Of a DNA stretch of 51,270 bases, positions 8,854-16,333 are shown in pieces (positions within the stretch are counted from its first letter, which is position 1; each line of letters begins with the position of its first letter). The DNA is taken from IMG/VR virus record IMGVR_UViG_3300050821_007428, positions 1 to 51,270 of that record. One strand, given 5' to 3'. Both the position numbers and the translations under genes were made by a program. The notes below the pieces were generated by a model that ran no database searches, had not been told where the DNA came from, and saw only the letters and a list, made by a program, of their open reading frames with translations. Source of the DNA: a virus.

Positions 8854-8883
8854 AGACGGAAGTGTCTGGTTCGTATTGCCAAC
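8798..8883 (+). ncRNA. Candidate structured RNA, tRNA-sized, not a canonical tRNA
   Basis: GTTGGCA (8798-8804) and TGCCAAC (8877-8883) form a 7-bp closing stem around an 86-base element. Inside are GCC/GGC (8807-8809, 8826-8828), GGTC-GAAA-GACC (8837-8848, a tetraloop hairpin) and AGAC/GTCT (8854-8857, 8864-8867), a cloverleaf-like layout with a GGTTCG near the 3' side. It lacks a proper anticodon arm and T arm. TGGTATAAT at 8817-8825 could alternatively be an extended -10 promoter. The rest of the gap to 9003 holds a CTCGTG/CACGAG hairpin near 8904 and a promoter. Confidence 0.3.
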
Positions 8884-8930
8884 TGGGCCGGGCCTTCCAA
8901 TACTCGTGTGTGCACGAGGGCTCGGCATTT

Positions 8931-8972
8931 TGTGACGTAGTTCCTGACGTCCCCGTCAGTTTGAGGTATCCT
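8931..8972 (+). promoter_or_regulatory. Promoter/operator (site C) for the zinc-binding protein gene
   Basis: CTGACG (8944-8949), a 17-base spacer, then TATCCT (8967-8972). CTGACG with CGTCAG (8954-8959) forms the dyad with a four-base centre. The upstream TGTGACGTAG (8931-8940) is repeated exactly before sites D (40638) and B (40841), so a whole promoter cassette is reused. The gene it drives begins at 9003. Confidence 0.7.
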
Positions 8973-9002
8973 GGCGTCACTGAATCCCAAGAGGGTATAG
9001 AC

Positions 9003-9923
9003 ATGGCCAAACGCACCGATCTTGCCGCTCCCTCGGTAATTGATCCGGCCGCATTTAAATTTGTGGCCGGGGTTTACTTTGGAGGTCAACCCGGCGAAGA
9101 TTTTGATGCGATACTCGGTGAGTGGATGGCCGAGCGTGGTTCAGGAAATTGGTACGATAAACGCTCCAAAGTACGCGAAGTATTCCCCGCCCTCATGGCT
9201 GATGGCAATTTCGTGCGCAAAGGTACGTGCGATCATTGCGGCGCACATTTCGACTGGGGCGCAGTGTTCCAGCACACTAGCGGCGGCCACATCGTCGTGG
9301 GCAATATCTGCGTAGAAAATACCCTCGAAGTACCTGACCGCATACAACTCGACAAGAAACGCATGCAATCTAAGATTGCTACCGCTCGCGAGACCGCACG
9401 CAATGCGGCTAAAGCTCGTGCAGAAGCCGTTACGTTAGGCATAGAGTGGTTGTATTCCGATACCCACACGGACCGAATACTTGCCGATATCTCCCGCAAA
9501 TGTCTGGCATGGGGCGGTATCACTTCCCGTCAATTAGAACTGGTGAAACGCATTCATGATGGCACGCCGGCTGAATGGCAAATTAAAAAAGCCGCGCGTG
9601 AGGCAGTACGCGCTGCTGAAGATGCCGCCGCTGAACCGGTACCTGTTACTCAGGATCGCATCGATATCGAAGGCGAAATTGTTTCAACCCGGGTACAGGA
9701 CGGATATATGCCCGGAACGTCCGTCACCAAGGTACTAGTAAAAACAACTCGTGGATTCAAACTGTGGGGATCTCTCCCCCGCGCGATCAGCGACGCAGGA
9801 AACTGTGAACTGCGGGGCAAACGGGTAGCCTTTTCCGCGAAAATCGAACGCAGTCGAGATGATATCAAATTCGGTTTTTTCAGCCGACCGACAAAAGCTA
9901 GGGTAATATCTATCTCGACGTAA
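9003..9923 (+). CDS. Phage protein with Cys/His zinc site and C-terminal beta domain
   Basis: This encodes 306 residues; the ATG at 9003 has GAGGGT upstream. A treble-clef-like zinc site is visible as CDHCGAHFDWG, then HTSGGHIVVGNIC near residues 75-105. A basic helical segment follows (about 115-215). The C-terminal beta-rich domain ends with KFGFFSRPTKA, a signature I recall from unrelated phage proteins of unknown function. The open frame continues upstream of 9003, but that stretch looks non-coding and contains the promoter, so I take the later start. A nucleic-acid-binding role is inferred from the zinc site and charge. Confidence 0.8.
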   Translation: MAKRTDLAAPSVIDPAAFKFVAGVYFGGQPGEDFDAILGEWMAERGSGNWYDKRSKVREVFPALMADGNFVRKGTCDHCGAHFDWGAVFQHTSGGHIVVGNICVENTLEVPDRIQLDKKRMQSKIATARETARNAAKARAEAVTLGIEWLYSDTHTDRILADISRKCLAWGGITSRQLELVKRIHDGTPAEWQIKKAAREAVRAAEDAAAEPVPVTQDRIDIEGEIVSTRVQDGYMPGTSVTKVLVKTTRGFKLWGSLPRAISDAGNCELRGKRVAFSAKIERSRDDIKFGFFSRPTKARVISIST

Positions 9924-9947
9924 TCATTTCATCAACAGGAGACTGAC

Positions 9948-10055
9948 ATGCTCGAGGATTGTGGCGCAGCGTCAAAGATGACCAAAGGGACGTTCGATGA
10001 GCCGTTTTGGGAGGGGGGAGTAGGCCCGTTCAATACGTGGAACCCTATTTGGTAG
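9948..10055 (+). CDS. Small 35-residue peptide
   Basis: The ATG at 9948 has an excellent AGGAG seven bases upstream. The peptide is acidic and Trp/Gly-rich at its end (DEPFWEGGVGPF, then WNPIW). It is the last plus-strand gene of the block and overlaps the end of the convergent hydrolase gene by 11 bases. No family is recognised. The strong ribosome-binding site is the main evidence that it is real. Confidence 0.5.
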   Translation: MLEDCGAASKMTKGTFDEPFWEGGVGPFNTWNPIW

Positions 10056-10629
10056 CAGCCAAATGTAACTTGATCCGAGCTACGATATAGGGTGCCCATT
10101 GCTCTATCTTGCCGGCCGTGAAAATATCCGAATGACCGGACACGGCCGGCAATCCATCTGGCGGATTTCCACAGTCGACGTTGGCGATTCGATGCTCGCC
10201 GCCTGAATATCCCGCATGGCCCATCTCTCCCCATACCGGATCGGCCAATCCAATCGCCGCAGCAAGCTTGGCAGCCACGGTCGCGTCATCCCCCGCGTTA
10301 AAGTACACGTCTGCCCACGTCTGCCCAGGGAGCGTTATATCGCATTGGAGGGCAGCATTGATTAATATCATCCCGGCTAGTTTCGGCTGCGGCAGGCTAT
10401 ATCCGATCGCACATCCGTTGCTATGCCCGATATAGACGTCTCCAGGCTCCACATAAGGCGTCAGCGTACGTCGGATGAGTGGATTCGCGATTCGGGTCTC
10501 GACAGCGGTAATGAGCCCATAATCGGGCACACGACAATCAAAACCGGCTCGCTGAAGGTACGGAACCAATTTCAACAAGCCGGCCGAGCCGACCGGGTCT
10601 AAAATCCCGTGTACGACGTGGACGCGCAT
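10045..10629 (-). CDS. Alpha/beta-hydrolase fold protein, possible lysis esterase
   Basis: This encodes 194 residues. The nucleophile elbow GHSNG places Ser at residue 70, an Asp pair follows a strand at 114-115, and a C-terminal SGHSD supplies His166, a complete Ser-Asp-His set. The N-terminal VHVVHGILDP resembles the oxyanion strand of small serine hydrolases. The ATG follows the preceding stop directly, with GGAGG five bases upstream. As the last gene of the late block, after muramidase and holin-like genes, it may cleave lipid or ester bonds of the envelope at lysis. That is inference from position; the substrate is unknown. Confidence 0.75.
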   Translation of the reverse strand: MRVHVVHGILDPVGSAGLLKLVPYLQRAGFDCRVPDYGLITAVETRIANPLIRRTLTPYVEPGDVYIGHSNGCAIGYSLPQPKLAGMILINAALQCDITLPGQTWADVYFNAGDDATVAAKLAAAIGLADPVWGEMGHAGYSGGEHRIANVDCGNPPDGLPAVSGHSDIFTAGKIEQWAPYIVARIKLHLAATK

Positions 10630-11295
10630 CTAGCCTCCAGAATAGGGAACGACGTAAGGTGCCGTAGCGGCGATTACCGCGTTAAGCACCTGAGCAACGT
10701 CCGCCTGGGCAATCGCTACGTTCGGATTCTGCCCGATCTGCTGCTGTACAGCGTTAGTCAGAGCAAGCTCGAGGATTTGCGCGGCAGCAAGATCCGCCGC
10801 TGGCAGATTGAGCTTTGCCACCTGAGCATTAACAAGAGCTGTAACCGCCGCTAGCGAGGCACCAGCCCCCGAGTCTGCCGCCAAGGCGGCTTTGGCGATC
10901 CGATTAATTTGAATCGCCTGTACGCCCTTAGCTTCGGCAATAGCTATCGCGGTATCGACAGCCGCAGTCACGTAGGGAGCTGCTGCTGGCGAGAACACCT
11001 TTTGCATCGTCGTACATCCACTCGTCAAAGACACTCCGACGAGAAACGCGCACAGCATTGCTGGCGTCACAGCCTTGGCCACAACATTCGAGGCGGCTGA
11101 GACTGCAGCCTGGAGAGCCGCACTTGCGGTCCCGGCCGTATATCCATGATGACCAACGTTTACGATAGTTCCGGCCAACGCGACGACGAAAGCGTACTGT
11201 GGAGGAAGCAATTTCGGATCGAGCCCGGATACGATGGCTGCGGCACCCATGAGGTAGCCGGTTAGATGCGGCAAATACGATTTAAGAAATTTCAC
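10630..11295 (-). CDS. Holin-like membrane protein with internal lipoprotein-like signal
   Basis: This encodes 221 residues from the GTG at 11295, which has GGAG eight bases upstream; the open frame upstream overlaps the muramidase and is not coding. The N-terminus has two hydrophobic segments (about 10-26 and 33-50). A third, around residue 95, reads AFLVGVSLTSGC, a textbook lipobox preceded by an in-frame ATG (MLCAF). The remaining Ala-rich helical domain resembles phage lipoproteins of unknown role. It could be a holin joined to an outer-membrane lipoprotein, or two products from two starts. It sits between muramidase and hydrolase in the lysis cassette. Confidence 0.6.
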   Translation of the reverse strand: MKFLKSYLPHLTGYLMGAAAIVSGLDPKLLPPQYAFVVALAGTIVNVGHHGYTAGTASAALQAAVSAASNVVAKAVTPAMLCAFLVGVSLTSGCTTMQKVFSPAAAPYVTAAVDTAIAIAEAKGVQAIQINRIAKAALAADSGAGASLAAVTALVNAQVAKLNLPAADLAAAQILELALTNAVQQQIGQNPNVAIAQADVAQVLNAVIAATAPYVVPYSGG

Positions 11296-11309
11296 TTGCG
11301 GTACTCCAA

Positions 11310-11834
11310 TTATGATTGAACCGCAAGAGTGTACACCAAAAATAGACGCCGAAACCAGCCCAACATGAACTGGGGCTCTTTGTCTTCGAGACTGGCATAG
11401 CGTACAGTACAGTGTGCCGCAAATTCTTGGGCTAACGTTTGATCCGATTGATAGTGAGACCGCCAACCCTCTACGCAACGTAGAGTAAACGGTCCTAAGA
11501 CACCATCCGGTTTCAAATCCAAACATTCTTGTAACATTCGAATCGCGGTACCGGTCCCCATATTAACCGCAGCGTTAAGCATGAGACACGCAAGCGCGGC
11601 CGGTAAACTATCTCCAACAATCGCAGACCATTGCACCTGTCGATAGATAAACGCAGCTTGATCTATTGTGAGATCTCCCACATTGGCGGGCAAAGGGTTA
11701 GCCCAGTCTGCGGATAAACCGTTGAGCGTAGCCTGAGTAATACCGTACTTCGTATGGCCGCCAGGATCTCCCTTAAGATTCGCTTCGCCACCTTCGAGTC
11801 GCAACATCAACGCAATTGCCGCGTCACGGTTCAT
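11310..11834 (-). CDS. GH108 N-acetylmuramidase endolysin
   Basis: This encodes 174 residues that cut peptidoglycan glycan strands at lysis. LRLEGGEANLKGDPGGHTKYGIT (written here only as motif EGG...DPGG.T.YGIT) places the catalytic Glu at residue 14. The rest matches the family's helical body and the small peptidoglycan-binding C-terminal region (family length about 170-190). The ATG at 11834 overlaps the previous stop (ATGA), fixing the start. No signal peptide is evident, so export would need a holin. It follows a coiled-coil membrane protein that could be that holin. Confidence 0.9.
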   Translation of the reverse strand: MNRDAAIALMLRLEGGEANLKGDPGGHTKYGITQATLNGLSADWANPLPANVGDLTIDQAAFIYRQVQWSAIVGDSLPAALACLMLNAAVNMGTGTAIRMLQECLDLKPDGVLGPFTLRCVEGWRSHYQSDQTLAQEFAAHCTVRYASLEDKEPQFMLGWFRRLFLVYTLAVQS

Positions 11835-12049
11835 TTGTGCAAATGCTCCCACAGCCAACCGAGAAACCCACTGGCCGCGAAGGCTTTAAGCAACGCTCGC
11901 GCGCCTTTACTCTGATTGTGGAATTCCAACAGTTTGTCGAGTTTCTTGTTTTGATCCTTTTGATCATTTTTGATGTCAGTTACGTCTTCGGTCAAAGCCT
12001 TGACCGTAGCCTTCATTTCGCCCAAAACAACTAAGTGATTATCGTCCAT
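11831..12049 (-). CDS. XhlA-like coiled-coil membrane protein, candidate holin component
   Basis: This encodes 72 residues. Residues 8-45 form an amphipathic coiled coil rich in Lys/Asp/Gln. The C-terminus has one hydrophobic segment (ALLKAFAASGFLGWLW) followed by a short HLHK tail. This layout is that of XhlA-type haemolysin/holin accessory proteins. The ATG at 12049 lies just after the tail-fibre stop; a GTG at 12061 is an alternative. It overlaps the muramidase start by four bases (ATGA), consistent with a lysis pair. Confidence 0.65.
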   Translation of the reverse strand: MDDNHLVVLGEMKATVKALTEDVTDIKNDQKDQNKKLDKLLEFHNQSKGARALLKAFAASGFLGWLWEHLHK

Positions 12050-12051
12050 AG

Positions 12052-13599
12052 TTAGAAACACACGAAGTCAAAGTTTTCATCAGTAGCAGACCCCGCAGCA
12101 TTATAAGACGTCACCCCAGCAGTTCCCGTGTTACGTGTGTTTATCCCTATTGATCCAGCTGTAGCATTTACCGATCCCATACACGTAGCAGTCAAAGTAC
12201 TCGTATTAGTGAAAGTCAATGTTATAGCTCCAGTTCCAGTACGAGTACAACTTGTTATACCGAAATTCGCGTTAGATCCTACCGTACATGTAGTTCCGTT
12301 GTTTACCACGCTACCGAATGCCAAATAATTGCCAGCATAGGCAGCGTTATGCACCGTATTAACACTACCTGCCGCACCCCCCACGATGCGTATTTGCTCA
12401 AAAGCCCCAGCAGAAATCGACAAAGGAACTGATGTTGAAGCCGGACCGGATATGTAGGCAAATTGTCCGGTAGGAGCACCGGTATACGGAGCACTTCCTG
12501 TAAATCCGGTACTAGTTATAAACATTCCTACACTATTCGTACCGTTCGATACTGCAAAAGATGTTTGTGCATTTCCGCCTGCACTTAGATTATCCAACAG
12601 CCCCTGTATGAGCCCGTTGATATTTACAGCTCCACTAAACCCAGCGTTAAAAGCTGGAGCGGTACTAAACGTCCACGCACCGGTTATTGTAGGCGATGCA
12701 GTTGTATCCAACGAAATTGAGCCCGTAGTCGTAATCGTACTCGGACTCAAAACGATAGCCGTTCCACTGGTCAGACTCGTGACACTACCCGTTCCGGTCG
12801 ATATCGTCTGACATCCAAAAGTATGCGTGGATGTCGAATACGACAGCGCTTGTGTTGAACTACCACAATTGTTTACCGAGACTGCAGCCGGATCGGCGCC
12901 AGATTGCCCCTGTAGTAGGGTATCCGCACCTAATGCCGCAATACCTACAAACGAGCTAGTCCCCTCACCAACTACAACACCATGGGTTGTAAATGCCGTT
13001 GCCCCAGTTCCACCTTGTGGGACAGTTACCGCCGCATTGCTAGTCAGTACCGTCGCAGAAGCATTAGGGAACGTAAATGTTCTAGTTGCAGTTGTAGGTC
13101 CTGTGACACTGAAAAATCCGTTACTCGTACCACCATTAGTACTCGGCAAGATTGACGTGCTGAGTACACCACCGTTGGTAGTGACTCCGAGATTGATCGG
13201 CGGGATATCCGCTCCAACGAGGGCTCGAACGCTCAATGCTCCTGAGCTGCCGTTGGGCGAGGCAAGTACACTATTCGCGGTTTGACCTCCCGCCGCCGTA
13301 ACCGCCAGAGTGCCACTCGAAGTAACTGGAGATCCCGAAACAGTTTCCCACGACGGTACTGTTAGTCCAACACTCGTTACAGTTCCTCCAGTATCGACAC
13401 TGGTGCCATTTACAAACAATCCCTGCGTATTGACCGTACCCGCACCCTGCGCGCCTCCTGTGGCCATTCCCACAACCAGCCCCGTGGTTGGCGTGTAGGT
13501 CATCCCCGGGGGAGGGAAATAATTGTAAACGGTGGCTGCGGTAGCGGTCAGCGTTATCGCAATCGCAAGCCCGGCAAAAAACCCTTTTAACTGTTTCAT
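12052..13599 (-). CDS. Fibre-like repetitive protein with N-terminal signal/anchor sequence
   Basis: This encodes 515 residues. Beginning at ATG 13599 (ATGA overlap with the preceding stop), the first 25 residues are MKQLKG followed by a hydrophobic FFAGLAIAITLTATAA, a signal peptide or membrane anchor. The body is Ser/Thr/Gly/Ala-rich beta-repeat sequence, with motifs such as VPQGGTGAT that are typical of phage fibres and adhesins. Cys pairs appear late (NNCGSSTQ, TFGCQT). It ends the tail-fibre cluster and precedes lysis genes. It may be a receptor-binding or decoration protein; the export signal is unusual for a virion fibre. Confidence 0.7.
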   Translation of the reverse strand: MKQLKGFFAGLAIAITLTATAATVYNYFPPPGMTYTPTTGLVVGMATGGAQGAGTVNTQGLFVNGTSVDTGGTVTSVGLTVPSWETVSGSPVTSSGTLAVTAAGGQTANSVLASPNGSSGALSVRALVGADIPPINLGVTTNGGVLSTSILPSTNGGTSNGFFSVTGPTTATRTFTFPNASATVLTSNAAVTVPQGGTGATAFTTHGVVVGEGTSSFVGIAALGADTLLQGQSGADPAAVSVNNCGSSTQALSYSTSTHTFGCQTISTGTGSVTSLTSGTAIVLSPSTITTTGSISLDTTASPTITGAWTFSTAPAFNAGFSGAVNINGLIQGLLDNLSAGGNAQTSFAVSNGTNSVGMFITSTGFTGSAPYTGAPTGQFAYISGPASTSVPLSISAGAFEQIRIVGGAAGSVNTVHNAAYAGNYLAFGSVVNNGTTCTVGSNANFGITSCTRTGTGAITLTFTNTSTLTATCMGSVNATAGSIGINTRNTGTAGVTSYNAAGSATDENFDFVCF

Positions 13600-14315
13600 A
13601 CAACCAACCATCGGCTCAGAGCCGCGTTATATTGAATCGTGACATCTGCGTACTGTTGAGCGAGAGCATAGTCGCCTACGGATCTAACCTGATTCGCGGC
13701 AGTACCGGCATTGGCCGTAACTGTGACTACATTCGCAGTCGCATCCTTTTTACAGATACGAATCTGCTGGCCATCGCGTTGCGCCACAAATCCATCGAGT
13801 ATGATGTTACCTGCAGTCGCATCATAATCGAGTACGTAATCACTAGGTCCTGGGAGTACGTTATCAGTGTAGGTACCCGCAGCCGGAGCGGTAGAGTTAT
13901 AAAGAGCTACCGAAGAAATCCAACCGGCGCCCCCGGTATCCGGGTCAGTCATGTTTCCGTTCACCGTGGATATCCACACGGCGGCGGAATTTGCAGCCTG
14001 TAGTATTCGAGCCCCGATGGCATAGCCCCCCATGTCGGTCTGCAAAGTAGCATCGTATACGGGAAGTTGACCCGCTCCGAGATATGCAGCCCAGGCACTT
14101 ATCATAAATAATATGCCGTTGAAATCCTTACCCGAAGGCAGTACGCCCCCTGATGCCGGATCTATAAAACAAAGCGGCGGAAATCCGTCATTGAGTGATG
14201 CAGCCCCCGGAGTTACTCCAATTTGAGACGGAGTGGGTATCGCATTGATATACGCCCCCGCCGCATTAACCGCGAATGCTTCTGCTAGCCGTGGAGGCTG
14301 AGGTTGACCGGGCAT
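13596..14315 (-). CDS. Short tail-fibre protein, shares adaptor domain with next fibre
   Basis: This encodes 239 residues. The first 130 residues parallel those of the 440-aa fibre at 14317-15639. Both begin MPG.P.PP, carry a GFPP block, a G.DFNG or G.DING segment, then YDATL...GGYA and NPDTGG/DPDTGG. This shared part is probably the baseplate-attachment domain; the remaining 100 residues are a distinct beta-rich tip. It starts one base after the upstream gene's end and overlaps the signal-bearing fibre by four bases. Confidence 0.75.
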   Translation of the reverse strand: MPGQPQPPRLAEAFAVNAAGAYINAIPTPSQIGVTPGAASLNDGFPPLCFIDPASGGVLPSGKDFNGILFMISAWAAYLGAGQLPVYDATLQTDMGGYAIGARILQAANSAAVWISTVNGNMTDPDTGGAGWISSVALYNSTAPAAGTYTDNVLPGPSDYVLDYDATAGNIILDGFVAQRDGQQIRICKKDATANVVTVTANAGTAANQVRSVGDYALAQQYADVTIQYNAALSRWLVV

Positions 14316-14316
14316 A

Positions 14317-15639
14317 TTAAAGTCCTACTGCAATCCAGATTGAAGATCCACCCGAGTTGTGGATAGTTACGTCAGTTAAACTCGGCAGAGCGCTCAACCA
14401 AGTTTGAACCGCCGCACCGGCTACACTCGTAGGAACAACAAATACGTAGGTAGTAAACGGTACGGGAAAAGTCGCAACAGCCGAACCGCCAGCGGGATTT
14501 ACCGTCCCTGCCTGTAATTTAGCCCCATTCGGGAACGTAATACAGATACCATTTGAGGTAACTGTCAATGTCGGGCTAGCGTATGCAGTTGTAGCAATCT
14601 GAGTAGTCGACGTACCAGGGGCCGCTGTAGGCGCCGTCGGTACGCCCGTAAATACCGGACTACTGAACAGAGCAGATGCCCACTGCGATACCACGTTAAA
14701 GGGAACCTGCCCATTGACGACCTGACCTCCCAGTCCTTGTAATAGGACTTGGGCCTCGAAGTTGGTCAGCGATATCTTCCGTATGAATCCGTCGCCCCCA
14801 CCTGTCGAGCGTTCATACATAACATTCCCAATGGGAAAGTTATCCGCAGGGGCACTCATGTTGAAGAAAGTAGCAAGAACGTATCCAGCGTTGGTACGTT
14901 CTACCAAAGTCAACGGTGTTGGATTCTGATCTATCGGAACGCCCAGCGGCGCCACCGTGGGATAAATATTGCCGTCTCCCACGCTGTAAACACCGAGCGG
15001 AGAACCGAAGCCCCCCTGAGGACTCGTTACTCCAACCGAGCTTAGCACCGAGGTTCTCAATGTCGTAACAAACGCACCAGTTGTGTTGTTTATTACGAGC
15101 CATTCTTGAATGGTTGGCGGGAAATTGACTGCTAGATTTTGAGTCAATGCGCCAGATAATACTATAACCCCGTATTTAGCCTGTTGGTGCGTTAGAGTTA
15201 CAGTTCCACCTGTAGTCGCAATCGTCGCACTACCGTAGGCAGCGATCGGAACCCAATTCGGACCTCCAGTATCCGGATTAGTAGTATTTCCACTCCCAAG
15301 ATTGAGCCATAGCCCAGTACCATCGGCCATGCCCAGAATCGTACCTGTAGCGTATCCACCGATGGCCGCTGCAAGAGTTGCATTATATTGATACGTCTGT
15401 CCACACTCAACCCATAGAGTGTGTGAACTGAGCAGGAACAGATATCCATTGATATCCTGACCTAATGGCGGTTCTCCTCCCGCAACCTCTTCCTGCATCG
15501 TAACCGGAGGAAATCCCCCTTGAATCGACGCGGCATTGGTCCCTGTGGGAGTTTCCGGCATCGGATTAGTAATGAATCCGCCACCCGCTGAAGAAGCAAT
15601 CGCTTCTAACAAATTTGGAGGAGGAGGTGCACCGGGCAT
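14317..15639 (-). CDS. Tail fibre protein
   Basis: This encodes 440 residues. The N-terminal adaptor domain (about 1-140) is paralogous to the neighbouring short fibre. The middle is beta-rich (Thr/Gly/Val), and the C-terminal domain after a PTAAPGTSTTQIATTAYA segment resembles the ends of many phage fibres. AGGA lies eight bases before the ATG. It directly follows the DUF2612 baseplate protein, which fits distal tail attachment and host recognition. Confidence 0.8.
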   Translation of the reverse strand: MPGAPPPPNLLEAIASSAGGGFITNPMPETPTGTNAASIQGGFPPVTMQEEVAGGEPPLGQDINGYLFLLSSHTLWVECGQTYQYNATLAAAIGGYATGTILGMADGTGLWLNLGSGNTTNPDTGGPNWVPIAAYGSATIATTGGTVTLTHQQAKYGVIVLSGALTQNLAVNFPPTIQEWLVINNTTGAFVTTLRTSVLSSVGVTSPQGGFGSPLGVYSVGDGNIYPTVAPLGVPIDQNPTPLTLVERTNAGYVLATFFNMSAPADNFPIGNVMYERSTGGGDGFIRKISLTNFEAQVLLQGLGGQVVNGQVPFNVVSQWASALFSSPVFTGVPTAPTAAPGTSTTQIATTAYASPTLTVTSNGICITFPNGAKLQAGTVNPAGGSAVATFPVPFTTYVFVVPTSVAGAAVQTWLSALPSLTDVTIHNSGGSSIWIAVGL

Positions 15640-15648
15640 GTTATGATC

Positions 15649-16332
15649 CTAAGGTATAGAGTAAAAACAACCCGTTTGACCGGTCTCACGAAATCCGTGT
15701 TGCCGGGTACCCGATTCCGCAAATCCGAATCGACCTCCGGGTATGACAACTATGCTGACTAGTACCCCAGCGGGGTGCGGCAGTACCCCACTGGATGCCA
15801 GAATAGCATATTCCGTAGTTGTCAAGGGGAATTCAAAAATATAGCTCATAGCCATATTTCCCCGATCGATCGTATATGCGCGACCTCTACCGGGAAACAA
15901 ATTCTGTATCAACTGATTCAACGCTGGCGCAGTCGTAGCTACGATATTTGCCAGAGCTTTCGCCAAGATCAATGTACGGTATGAAGCGTCATTGAGCGTG
16001 AAGCCACCTGTACTAATCTGACCCGCGAAAAAAGGACCTCCTGCCCCCGGTTGGTCTCTATTTCCCCAGTTCTGCCAATCTGGAGGGATATCTGGATTAG
16101 CGAAACCAAAGGAGTTTGTCGTACCCGGAATAGGTATAGTTCGCGATACTCCCACAATGCGGCCCCAGATGTTGAGTCCGAAACCAACAGCGGTATCGAC
16201 ATTCCATACGTTGGTATAGAACGCCAACAGATTTTGTCGAGGATCAATGTAGTCATTCATGTTTGTAATGAGTTGCAACAGCGTAGGGCTGTTCGCATAC
16301 TGACTACAAATTGTCTGTTCTACATTTAACAT
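15649..16332 (-). CDS. DUF2612 baseplate protein
   Basis: This encodes 227 residues. The family sits next to baseplate J in contractile-tailed phages and is thought to occupy a position like that of P2 gpI, linking wedge to fibres. Recognisable features are DPRQNLLAFYTNVWNVDTA near residue 32, GLNIWGRIVGVSR, and the C-terminal FGFAESGTRQHGF end. It follows baseplate J after one base and precedes the fibres. Confidence 0.85.
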   Translation of the reverse strand: MLNVEQTICSQYANSPTLLQLITNMNDYIDPRQNLLAFYTNVWNVDTAVGFGLNIWGRIVGVSRTIPIPGTTNSFGFANPDIPPDWQNWGNRDQPGAGGPFFAGQISTGGFTLNDASYRTLILAKALANIVATTAPALNQLIQNLFPGRGRAYTIDRGNMAMSYIFEFPLTTTEYAILASSGVLPHPAGVLVSIVVIPGGRFGFAESGTRQHGFRETGQTGCFYSIP

Positions 16333-16333
16333 G

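Noticed and set aside
8798-8883. A true tRNA
   Set aside because: The acceptor stem pairs, but no 5-bp anticodon stem with a 7-base loop and no T stem can be drawn, so I list it only as a candidate structured RNA.
8790-9002. N-terminal extension of the zinc-binding protein gene from 8790
   Set aside because: The stretch contains a complete promoter/operator (8931-8972), and the ATG at 9003 has a proper ribosome-binding site.
11296-11526. Long N-terminal extension of the holin-like gene
   Set aside because: It overlaps the muramidase gene in another frame; the GTG at 11295 has GGAG at correct spacing.
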